DNA of 64,000 nucleotides, from NCBI GenBank assembly GCA_016790515.1, contig JAEUOY010000015.1, positions 1-64,000 of the forward strand, given 5' to 3'. Positions 56,867 through 64,000 of the stretch are shown in pieces. The notes beneath the pieces were generated by a model. It saw nothing but the letters and a program-made list of their open reading frames with translations. It did no database searches and was not told the origin of the DNA. The stretch is from Burkholderiaceae bacterium. GTDB taxonomy: Bacteria > Pseudomonadota > Gammaproteobacteria > Burkholderiales > Burkholderiaceae_C. Positions within the stretch are counted from its first letter, which is position 1, and the number at the start of each line of letters is the position of its first letter. Made by a program: the position numbers and the translations under genes.

Positions 56867-59800
56867 TCACCAGGCGTCGACGAAGGCCCGCTTCTTGCCG
56901 CTGCGCGGCGCCGGCGCCGGCATCGAGCGCAGCCCGGCGAGGATCCAGTCGCGGGTGGCCGCCGGGTCGATCACGTTGTCGATCTCGAACAGCGACGCGG
57001 TGTTCAGCGCCTTGCCGCGCTCGTAGGCCTCGGCAACCAGCGATTCGTACAGTGCCAGCCGCTCGGCCGGGTCGGCGATCGCCTGCAGCTCCTTGCGGCG
57101 GCCGAGCTTGACCTGGCCTTCCAGCCCCATGCCGCCGAACTCGCCGGTCGGCCAGGCGATCGTGAACACCGAGGCGTGGAAGCTGCCGCCGGCCATGCCC
57201 AGCGCGCCCAGGCCGTAGCCCTTGCGGATCACCACCGTGAAGGTCGGCACGCCGACGTTGGCGCCGACCAGGTAGGTGCGGCAGCAGTGGCGCACCAGCG
57301 CGGTCTTCTCGTGCTCGGGGCCGACCATGTTGCCCGGCGTGTCGCACAGGAAGATCAGCGGCAGGTCGTGGGCGTCGCACAGCTGCATGAAGCGCGAGGC
57401 CTTGTCGGCGGCCGGGCTGTCGATCGCGCCGGCCAGGTGCGCCGGGTTGTTGGCAACGACGCCGAAGGGCCGGCCCTCGATGCGCACCAGCGCGGTGATC
57501 ATGCCGGCGCCGAAGCCCTTGCGGATCTCGAGCACCGAGCCGGTGTCGGCCAGCCCGCCGATGACCCGGCGCATGTCGTAGGCACGCAGCCGGTTCGGCG
57601 GCACGACATGGCGCAGCGCGAGCGGGTCGGCGCAGTCCCAGTCGGCCACCGCGCCCTGGAAGTACGACAGGTACTGGCGCGCGACCCGCACCGCCTCGAC
57701 CTCGTCGGCCACGGCGATGTCGACGACGCCGTTGGGCACCTGCACCGCCATCGGCCCGACCTCCTCGGGCCGGTAGACGCCCAGGCCGCCGCCTTCGATC
57801 ATCGCCGGGCCGCCCATGCCGATCGACGAACCGGCGGTGGCGATCACCACGTCGCAGCAGCCCAGCAGCACCGCGTTGCCGGCGAAGCAGCGGCCCGAGG
57901 CGATACCGACCAGCGGCACCAGCCCCGACAGCCGCGCGAAGCGGTGGAAGGTGTCGAGCTGCAGGCTGCCGACAGCGACCGAATCGGTGTCGCTGCCGCG
58001 GCCGCCGCCGCCTTCGGCGAACAGCAGCAGCGGCAGCCGCCACTGCTCGGCCAGCCTGAAGATGCGGTCCTTCTTCTCGTGGCCCTTGCGGCCCTGGGTG
58101 CCGGCCATCACCGTGTAGTCGTAGGCCACCACCGCGACGCGGGCGCGCTCGTCGGCGAAACGGTCGCCGTTGACCCGCGCCAGCCCGGTGATCACCGAAT
58201 CGGCCTGCGTCGTCTCGATCAGCGTGGCCAGCGGCACCGTGCGGCGGCGGGCGGCGACCGCCAGGCCGCCGTATTCGTGGAAGCTGCCTTCGTCGACCAG
58301 CGCGGCGATGTTCTCGCGCGCGGTGCGCTGGCCGGTCCGGCGCCGGCGCGCGACGGCGTCGGGGCGGTTCTCGTCGAGCAGCCTGGCCTGGCGCGCCAGC
58401 ACCTCGGCCAGGTCGGGGCGGATCGCATCGAGGTCCGGCGCAGCCTGCGCCTGGGCGGTGGCGCCGTCGTCGTCGGCCGGCTCGATGAAGGCCAATGGGT
58501 GGTCTTCGTGGACGGTGTCGCCGACCGCCACCGTCAGCGCCTGCAGCCGGCCGCCCAGCGGCGCGGCGACGACATGCTGCATCTTCATCGCCTCCATCAC
58601 CAGCAGCTGCTGGCCGGCGCGCACGCGATCGCCCTCGCGGACCTCGATGGCGACCACCGTGCCCAGCATCGGCGCGCGCACCGGCTGGGTGCCGGGCGGA
58701 CTCTCGGGGTGTGGATCGGCGACCGGATCGTCGGCCGGCGCCGCCGGCACCGGCGCACGCCGGCCATGGTCCAGCACCGCCAGCGGGTCGGCGGCGTCGA
58801 CCCTGGCACCGGCCAGTCGTGCCGACGGCGCGGTGGCGGCGACCGCGAAGTGCAGCGCCGGTACCGGCGTCGCCGCATCGGCGACCAGCGCGGCGATGTG
58901 TTCGTCGACGAAGCGGGTGTGCACCGCGTTGGCCTGCACCGCCGGATGGCGCAGCAGTGCCTGCAGGAAGCCGATGTTGGTCGCGGCGCCGGCGATGCGG
59001 AACTCGGCCAGCGCCCGCGCCGCCTTGCGCATCAGCGCCGGCAGGTCGCCGTCGGCGCTGTGCACGATCAGCTTGGCGATCAGCGAATCGAAGCGTGCGC
59101 TGGTGCGGTAGCCGGCGTAGCCGTAGCCGTCGACGCGAACGCCCGGGCCGCTGGGCGGCTCGTAGGCCGACAGCTGGCCGCCGGCCGGCCGCGCGCTGCC
59201 GTCGGCGGCCATCGTTTCCAGGTTGATGCGCGCCTGCAGCGCCAGCCCACGCGGCGGCGGCACGCGGTCCTGGGTCAGCGCCAAGTCGGCCAGCGTCGCA
59301 CCGTCGGCGATGCGCAGCTGCAGCGCGACCAGGTCGAGCCCGGTCACCGCCTCGGTCACCGTGTGCTCGACCTGCAGCCGCGCGTTGGCCTCGATGAAGG
59401 CGAAGCCGCCGTCGCCGTCGACCAGGAACTCGAAGGTGCCCAGGCCGCGGTACTGCACCGCGCGGGCCATCGCCAGCGCGGCGTCGAGCAGGCGCTGGCG
59501 CAGCGCCGTCGCCAGGCCGGGCGCCGGCGCCAGCTCGACCAGCTTCTGGCGCTGGCGCTGCAGGCTGCACTCGCGCTCCCACAGGTGGCTGGCCGCACCG
59601 CTGCCGTCGCCGACGATCTGCACCTCGAGGTGGCGGGCGTGCGGGATCAGGCGCTCGACGTACACGTCAGCGACGCCGAAGGCCTGCTGCGCCTCCGACC
59701 GGCACAGCGACCAGGCCGCCTCCAGTTCGTCGAGCGAAAACACCGGCCGCATGCCGCGGCCGCCGCCGCCGGCCACCGCCTTGACCATCAGCCCCTCGCC

Positions 59801-60250
59801 GGGGCCCAGCGCCTCGAAGAAGCCGCGCGCCTCGTCGAGGCTGGTCGCCCCGCTGCTGCCGGCCAGCACCGGCACGCCGCATTGCCGGGCCAGCGTGCGC
59901 GCCCGCGCCTTGTCGCCGAACACCGCCAGTGCCTCGGGTGACGGGCCGACGAAGACCAGCCCGGCGTCGGTGCAGGCCTGCGCGAACTGCGCGTTCTCGC
60001 TGAGGAAGCCGTAGCCGGGGTGGACCGCGTCACAGCCCGCGGCCTGCGCGGCGGCGACGATGCGCTCGCCGTCGAGGTAGGCGGCCGGCCCCAGGCCGCC
60101 GAGCGCCAGCGCGTCGTCGCAGGCCCTGACGTGCAGCGACCGTGCGTCGTCGTCGGAATGCACCGCGACGCTGGCGATGCCGAGATCGGCGGCGCTGCGG
60201 GCGATGCGGATCGCGATCTCGCCGCGGTTGGCGATCAGCAGGCGTTTCAT
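56867..60250 (-). CDS. Single-chain biotin-dependent acyl-CoA carboxylase (BC-BCCP-CT fusion)
   Basis: A 1127-residue enzyme with all activities in one chain. The biotin carboxylase comes first (about residues 1-450; KRLLIANRGEIAIRIARSAADLG, the Gly-rich ATP lid MVKAVAGGGGRGMRPV, VYVERLIPHARHLEVQIVGDG). A biotinyl domain is centred on Lys556 in VMEAMKMQHVV. The carboxyltransferase follows (about 640-1127; NIAALVDEGSFHEYGGLAV, then HEKKDRIFRLAEQ and GMGLEGQVKLGRRKEL). Most bacterial relatives split these parts over two or more genes. Domain order and size resemble the single-chain long-chain acyl-CoA carboxylase of Mycobacterium. The acyl substrate is not fixed. The gene is convergent with nadR (6-bp gap). 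Confidence 0.92.
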   Translation of the reverse strand: MKRLLIANRGEIAIRIARSAADLGIASVAVHSDDDARSLHVRACDDALALGGLGPAAYLDGERIVAAAQAAGCDAVHPGYGFLSENAQFAQACTDAGLVFVGPSPEALAVFGDKARARTLARQCGVPVLAGSSGATSLDEARGFFEALGPGEGLMVKAVAGGGGRGMRPVFSLDELEAAWSLCRSEAQQAFGVADVYVERLIPHARHLEVQIVGDGSGAASHLWERECSLQRQRQKLVELAPAPGLATALRQRLLDAALAMARAVQYRGLGTFEFLVDGDGGFAFIEANARLQVEHTVTEAVTGLDLVALQLRIADGATLADLALTQDRVPPPRGLALQARINLETMAADGSARPAGGQLSAYEPPSGPGVRVDGYGYAGYRTSARFDSLIAKLIVHSADGDLPALMRKAARALAEFRIAGAATNIGFLQALLRHPAVQANAVHTRFVDEHIAALVADAATPVPALHFAVAATAPSARLAGARVDAADPLAVLDHGRRAPVPAAPADDPVADPHPESPPGTQPVRAPMLGTVVAIEVREGDRVRAGQQLLVMEAMKMQHVVAAPLGGRLQALTVAVGDTVHEDHPLAFIEPADDDGATAQAQAAPDLDAIRPDLAEVLARQARLLDENRPDAVARRRRTGQRTARENIAALVDEGSFHEYGGLAVAARRRTVPLATLIETTQADSVITGLARVNGDRFADERARVAVVAYDYTVMAGTQGRKGHEKKDRIFRLAEQWRLPLLLFAEGGGGRGSDTDSVAVGSLQLDTFHRFARLSGLVPLVGIASGRCFAGNAVLLGCCDVVIATAGSSIGMGGPAMIEGGGLGVYRPEEVGPMAVQVPNGVVDIAVADEVEAVRVARQYLSYFQGAVADWDCADPLALRHVVPPNRLRAYDMRRVIGGLADTGSVLEIRKGFGAGMITALVRIEGRPFGVVANNPAHLAGAIDSPAADKASRFMQLCDAHDLPLIFLCDTPGNMVGPEHEKTALVRHCCRTYLVGANVGVPTFTVVIRKGYGLGALGMAGGSFHASVFTIAWPTGEFGGMGLEGQVKLGRRKELQAIADPAERLALYESLVAEAYERGKALNTASLFEIDNVIDPAATRDWILAGLRSMPAPAPRSGKKRAFVDAW

Positions 60251-60350
60251 CGGCTCAGGCGTCGTCGTGGTCGGGCGACCACCTTAGCCGCAGCCGCTGG
60301 CCGGCGGCGTCCCCTGAGCGACCGCCGGGTCTGACCGGCGGCGCAGCGCG

Positions 60351-60737
60351 TCAGACCCGGAGCGCCGGCCGCGCCCCGCCCCAGTGCCGGCCGGCGACGG
60401 TGATCGGCGCGGCGGCTGCCTCCGGCCGCACGAACGGGCCGCCGCCGCTGTTGCGACGGTCGCTCCGCGGCAGGACGGGCTTGCCGTCGTGCACCGGGCG
60501 CAGCCCGGTTCGGTCATCGAAGATGCGGCGGTTGCGGCCGTTCGCGGAATGCCACGCCAGCTTGCCGGGCCGGTCGATGCGGCCGCCCTGCAGCGCCTGC
60601 TCCAGCAGCGCGGCGATGCGCGCCGCAGCCTGCAGCGCGGCCTGCACGAAGGGCGTGCTGGCGGCCTCGATGCCGCAGGCCGCGGTGCGCCGGATCAGGT
60701 GCTCGGAGATGTCGGGCAGCGCCTCGGTGCACGCCAG
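60351..60737 (-). pseudogene. Chemoreceptor / PAS-MCP-type signalling protein C-terminal remnant
   Basis: The frame reads LACTEALPDISEHLIRRTAACGIEAA, then LAWHSANGRNRRIFDDRTGLRPVHDGKPVLPRSDRR and GGGPFVRPEAAAAPITVAGRHWGGARPALRV. The NRRIFDDRTG and ITVAGRHWG motifs match the extension found at the C-termini of many betaproteobacterial methyl-accepting chemotaxis proteins. The signalling hairpin, membrane helices and N-terminus are missing. About 129 codons remain open without a convincing start. It lies next to fliA, the usual location of chemotaxis genes. The call rests on recalled motifs and is moderate. The 100 bases between it and the carboxylase gene start hold nothing clear. Confidence 0.55.
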
Positions 60738-60860
60738 CGTGCCGAGGCGCGCGTCGGGCTGGCCGACGGTGCCGGGCTCTGCCTGCTCGTCGCTTCGACC
60801 CGCGCCGCCAGGCCCTCGACCGCGGCGCGCCGGAGGACCGCCCTCATCGCCCTGCCGTCG

Positions 60861-61583
60861 TCACCACGCCCGCAGCTTGCTGCGCAGCCGCGCGATGCTC
60901 TGGCTGTGCAGCTGGCAGACCCGGCTCTCGGTCACCTTCAGCACCGCGGCGATCTCCTTGAGGTTCATGTCGTGCTCGTAGTACATGCTCATCACGTACT
61001 GCTCGCGCTCGGGCAGGTTCTTGATCGCCTCGACCAGCGCCTCGCGCATGCGGCGGTCCTGCAGCATCGCCAGCGGGTTGGCCTCCTCGTCGGCGACATG
61101 GCGGTCGAGGTAGTCGTCGTCGCCCTCGTCGCCGGTCATGTCCTCGAGGTAGACCAGCTGGGTGCCGCGCACCTTGCCCAGCAGGTCCTGGTACTCGGTC
61201 AGCGTCAGGCCCATCTCGGCGGCGATCTCGCTCTCGTGCGGCGCGCGCTTGAGCTTCTGCTCGAGCTTGTGCACCGCCGATTCGATGCTGCGCTGCTGGC
61301 GCCGGTCGCCGCGGCTCATCCAGTCGTTGCCGCGCAGTTCGTCGAGCATCGCGCCGCGGATGCGCTGGGTCGCGAAGGTCTCGAACTGCACGCCGTGCGC
61401 GGTGTCGAAGCGCGTCAGCGCGTCCGACAGGCCGATCATGCCGACCTGGATCAGGTCGTCGATCTCGACGTTGGCCGGCAGCTTGGCGATCATCTGGTGG
61501 GCCAGCCGCCGTACCAGCGGGCTGTATTGCTTGAGCAGCGCGTTCGCGTCGAGGCGGCCCTTGGCGGTGTACATGGTCATCAT
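60861..61583 (-). CDS. fliA: Flagellar sigma factor FliA (sigma 28)
   Basis: A 240-residue RNA polymerase sigma factor for late flagellar and chemotaxis genes. Region 2 has KQYSPLVRRLAHQMIAKLPANVEIDDLIQVGMIGLSDALTRFD, region 3 follows, and region 4 has LPEREQYVMSMYYEHDMNLKEIAAVLKVTESRVCQLHSQSIARLRSKL. Length is typical. Three Met codons begin the frame (61583, 61580, 61574); MYTAKG from 61574 is the usual start in relatives. It is controlled by FlgM in known systems. It follows flhG by 12 bases on the same strand, giving flhF-flhG-fliA. Confidence 0.96.
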   Translation of the reverse strand: MMTMYTAKGRLDANALLKQYSPLVRRLAHQMIAKLPANVEIDDLIQVGMIGLSDALTRFDTAHGVQFETFATQRIRGAMLDELRGNDWMSRGDRRQQRSIESAVHKLEQKLKRAPHESEIAAEMGLTLTEYQDLLGKVRGTQLVYLEDMTGDEGDDDYLDRHVADEEANPLAMLQDRRMREALVEAIKNLPEREQYVMSMYYEHDMNLKEIAAVLKVTESRVCQLHSQSIARLRSKLRAW

Positions 61584-61595
61584 GCTCCGGTCGAT

Positions 61596-62426
61596 TCAGT
61601 TCAGGCGGCCGGCCGCCGGGGGCCGTCGCTCGGGCGTGCGGGGGGCGGGCAGCTCGGCCAGGCCGTTGACGGCCGCAGCCGGCCCCGGCGGCGCGACCAG
61701 GCCGGCGGCCAGGCGGCGCAGGTCGGCGCCCAGCGGCGCGTGCGGCGGCGCCAGGGTGTCGACCACCGCCAGGTCGCGCAGCGCGGCACCGAGGAAATGG
61801 TCGGCGCAGTCGTCGAGCCGGTCGGCCATGCGGCGCGCGCGCCGCGCCGAGACGTCGCCGGCGACGACCAGGCCGTAGGCCAGCGCGCCCAGCCGCTGTG
61901 ACAGCAGCTTCATCGAGGTGTAGGCGTGGGTCAGGCTGTCGGCGCCGGCGCCGGCCAGCAGCACCGGCCGCGGCGTGGCGCCGATGAACATGCGCCGCAG
62001 GTCCAGCGCGCCGGCGTGCAGCAGCACCACGTCGGCCTGAGGCGCCGCGCCGCGCAGCGCCTCGAGGAATCCGGTCAGCGTCGCGCGACCGTCCAGGTAG
62101 TTCATCGCCAGCCCGCGCGCGGCCAGGTACGAGACCTGCGGCGACAGCGGCTCGATGCAGGCCGCCAGGTCGACGCCGGCCAGTTCGTGCGGCGGCGACG
62201 CGGTGTCGGCCGCGTCGACGACCAGCGTGCGCAGGCCAAGCGTCGCGAACGCGGCGCACAGCCGCTCCATCACGACGCCGGTGTCGCCGACATGCGGGTT
62301 GTGGACCAGCGGCACGAAGCACGAGGGACGGCCGGCAAACAGCTGGCGCAGGCCGTGGGCCTGGTCGCGCGGAGCGGCGGCGCGGCGGGTGGGCGTGGCG
62401 GGCATGGCGGGGATTCGGCGGGACAA
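61596..62426 (-). CDS. flhG: FlhG/FleN-like protein with degenerate P-loop
   Basis: A 276-residue protein in the place of FlhG, the MinD-type ATPase that limits flagellar number. The order flhF-flhG-fliA supports the call. The MinD-fold body is visible: LRTLVVDAADTASPPHELAG, the QADVVLLHAG strand, the SLTHAYTSMKLLSQRLGALAYGLVV helix and the VVAGDVSARRARRMADRL region. But the deviant Walker A (KGGxGKT) is replaced by NPHVGDTG at residues 43-50: no lysine at either P-loop position. ATP binding is therefore doubtful. The start can be 62426 or the ATG at 62405. Some betaproteobacterial FlhG versions may share this. It could act as a non-ATPase partner of FlhF. Confidence 0.8.
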   Translation of the reverse strand: MSRRIPAMPATPTRRAAAPRDQAHGLRQLFAGRPSCFVPLVHNPHVGDTGVVMERLCAAFATLGLRTLVVDAADTASPPHELAGVDLAACIEPLSPQVSYLAARGLAMNYLDGRATLTGFLEALRGAAPQADVVLLHAGALDLRRMFIGATPRPVLLAGAGADSLTHAYTSMKLLSQRLGALAYGLVVAGDVSARRARRMADRLDDCADHFLGAALRDLAVVDTLAPPHAPLGADLRRLAAGLVAPPGPAAAVNGLAELPAPRTPERRPPAAGRLN

Positions 62427-62444
62427 CGGGGCGAGGTGGCAGGC

Positions 62445-64000
62445 TCAGGCCGGCAGCGCGGCGCCGCGCGGCGCAGCGGCCGCGCCGGGGTAGCCGGCGC
62501 CGTGGATCGCGGCGAAGACCAGGTTGACCTCGGCCGCATCGAGCTTCCACGACGCGCTGCCGCCGCCGCGCAGCGCGCGCTGCACCAGCGAGCTGGCCGA
62601 CAGGCGGTGCCAGTCCTCGGGCACGCGCTGGCCGTTGGCCACGCCGACCACCTTGGCACGGTGGCGGATCAGCGCGTCCAGCGCCGGCCCCAGCTTGACC
62701 GCCTCGTCGAGCTTGCTGACGATGACGCCGTGGCATTGCTGCACGCCGTAGGCGACCATCACGTCCTCGACCGTCTCGCCCTGCGCCGCGGCGTTGAGCA
62801 CCAGCAGCTTGCGGATCGCGCGGTGCTGCAGCATCTCCAGCAGCTCGCGGGTGCGGGCGTCGCGCTGGGCCATGCCGGCGGTGTCGATCAGCACCAGCTT
62901 CTTGCCCGACAGCAGGTCCAGCAGGTCCTCGAGCGAGGCGCGGTCGTGCGCGGTGTGCACCGGCACGCCGAGGATGCGGCCGTAGGTGCGCAGCTGCTCG
63001 TGGGCGGCGATCCGGTAGGCGTCCAGCGTGATCAGGCCCAGGTTGGCCGCCCCGTGCCTGGTGGCGAAGGCGGCGGCCAGCTTGGCGGTGCTGGTGGTCT
63101 TGCCGACGCCGGTGGGGCCGATCAGCGCGAACACGCCGTCGCAGTCCTCCAGCGGCGGCTCGTGCTCGTCGGTGTGCAGGTTGCGTTCGAGCACGCCGGC
63201 GGCCCAGGCCAGCTCGTCGGGCGCCTGCTGGCGATCGGCCGGCAGGCTCTGCACCAGCTTGCGCACCAGCGCCGGCGACAGGCCGGCCTCGAACAGCTTC
63301 TGCGACAGCGCGGCCTGGCGCGGGTCGCGCTGCAGCCGTTCCATGAAGGCCAGCGTGCCGAAGCGCTCGTCGATCAGCTCGCGCACCGAGCGCAGCTCGC
63401 TGCGCAGCTCATCGCCGAGGCCGTCCAGGCGCCGGGCCGGCGCCTGGCCGTCGTCGAGGCTGCCGCGCTGCGCGGGGGCGCCGAAGCGGATCTCGTCGCG
63501 CAGCACCGGCGGCTCGCGCCGCGGCGGGTTGATGCGCTCGCGCAGTGCAGCGTGGCGCAGCGGCGGGCCGTCCGGGGCGGCGCGCGGCGGCTCGGCATGG
63601 CGGCCGTCGGCGGCCACCACCCGCAGCGGCGGCGTCGCCGGGCCGGCGGCGCGCGCCACCGCAGCGGCCGCCGGGGCGACCAGCGGCTCGTCCTGCGGCC
63701 GGCCCTGCTGCGCCAGCTCGGCCTGACGGCGCTTGAGCATGCGCTCGCGAACGTAGTCCTGGAAGGTCAGCGTGCTCATGCCCAGGGTCTCGACATCGCG
63801 CTCGACGCCTGGGTCGGCCCCGGCCCCGGCCAGCGTGGGCTCGAGCCGCGGCTCCAGCCGTTCGCCGCGGGCGGCGATGCGCTCGGCCAGGGTCGCCGGG
63901 CGCGTCGAGGCCGGCGCCACCGCGCTCGGCCTGGCCCGCAGCACCGGCGCCTGGGCGGCGGCCTGCTCGAGGCGGGCCATGCCCTCGGGCGCCATCGCCA
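62445..64000 (-). CDS. flhF: Flagellar SRP-GTPase FlhF, N-terminus beyond window
   Basis: At least 517 residues of the SRP-family GTPase that sets the place of the flagellum. The frame continues beyond 64000, since the usual first 50 residues (MNVKRF-type strand) are missing. An Ala/Pro/Arg-rich linker covers the next 200 residues. The NG domain has G1 ALIGPTGVGKTTSTAKLAAAF, G2/G3 LITLDAYRIAAHEQLRTYGRI and VLIDTAGMAQRD, G4 IVSKLDEAVKLG and the closing GVANGQRVPEDWH, all intact. It probably acts at the pole with FlhG downstream (18-base gap). The next genes are flhG and fliA on the same strand. This is an edge-truncated gene. Confidence 0.94.
   Translation of the reverse strand, partial: AMAPEGMARLEQAAAQAPVLRARPSAVAPASTRPATLAERIAARGERLEPRLEPTLAGAGADPGVERDVETLGMSTLTFQDYVRERMLKRRQAELAQQGRPQDEPLVAPAAAAVARAAGPATPPLRVVAADGRHAEPPRAAPDGPPLRHAALRERINPPRREPPVLRDEIRFGAPAQRGSLDDGQAPARRLDGLGDELRSELRSVRELIDERFGTLAFMERLQRDPRQAALSQKLFEAGLSPALVRKLVQSLPADRQQAPDELAWAAGVLERNLHTDEHEPPLEDCDGVFALIGPTGVGKTTSTAKLAAAFATRHGAANLGLITLDAYRIAAHEQLRTYGRILGVPVHTAHDRASLEDLLDLLSGKKLVLIDTAGMAQRDARTRELLEMLQHRAIRKLLVLNAAAQGETVEDVMVAYGVQQCHGVIVSKLDEAVKLGPALDALIRHRAKVVGVANGQRVPEDWHRLSASSLVQRALRGGGSASWKLDAAEVNLVFAAIHGAGYPGAAAAPRGAALPA

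Overview
The window is 64 kb of very G+C-rich bacterial chromosome. It fits a betaproteobacterium of the order Burkholderiales, in the Rubrivivax/Leptothrix/Roseateles neighbourhood. The pointers are the gene order pyrG-kdsA-DUF1330-eno-ftsB, the flhF-flhG-fliA flagellar block, Bug-type (TctC) solute receptors, a PEP-CTERM protein, and an AcuI-type reductase beside a SuhB/TrmJ pair. This assignment is inference from gene content; no rRNA or tRNA gene is present to anchor it. The first gene (proton-pumping pyrophosphatase) and the last gene (flhF) are cut by the window edges.

Layout. 1-6.6 kb: hppA end, trmJ, suhB, a receiver-TPR protein and acuI. 6.6-10.5 kb: an accessory island with visibly lower G+C, all on the minus strand. 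It holds a YCII protein, an SRPBCC protein, a large P-loop ATPase of about half G+C, and a BrnT/BrnA toxin-antitoxin pair bracketed by two diverged direct repeats. 10.6-17.2 kb: sugar-acid dehydratase beside a ruined LysR gene, MarR/siderophore-interacting pair, orphan Bug receptor, nitroreductase and metallo-hydrolase. 17.2-29.1 kb: a run of minus-strand genes (MalT-like regulator, PEP-CTERM protein, M48 lipoprotein protease, amidase, aminotransferase, phosphotransferase, katG, Gfo/Idh oxidoreductase). 29.2-33.6 kb: ccoG, nnrS, nsrR and a hemerythrin protein, a group that points to nitric oxide and low-oxygen physiology. 33.8-39.7 kb: mutS, a protein with two TIR domains, a divergent Anbu proteasome-like gene and a sterol-desaturase-family gene. 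39.8-47.9 kb: carboxylate uptake and activation (dctA, an oxalyl-CoA-synthetase-like ligase, tctCBA, a ketopantoate-reductase-like gene). 48-56.9 kb: asmA-like gene, FAH-family hydrolase, then pyrG-kdsA-eno-ftsB and pnuC-nadR for nicotinamide riboside uptake. 56.9-64 kb: a single-chain biotin-dependent acyl-CoA carboxylase, a chemoreceptor-like remnant, and fliA-flhG-flhF.

How the genes work together. The tct operon with dctA and the AMP-forming ligase looks like a carboxylic-acid scavenging and activation module. NnrS, NsrR and hemerythrin form a probable NO-response set. PnuC with a kinase-only NadR is a two-gene NAD salvage route. FlhF, FlhG and FliA set flagellar placement and late-gene transcription.

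The least explained parts are four: the double-TIR protein facing Anbu; the low-G+C ATPase/BrnTA island with its paired repeats and a brnT that lacks a normal start codon; an flhG with a destroyed P-loop; and overlapping alternative hairpins ahead of the tct operon. Several remnants (LysR, enoyl-CoA hydratase, chemoreceptor) show active gene decay.
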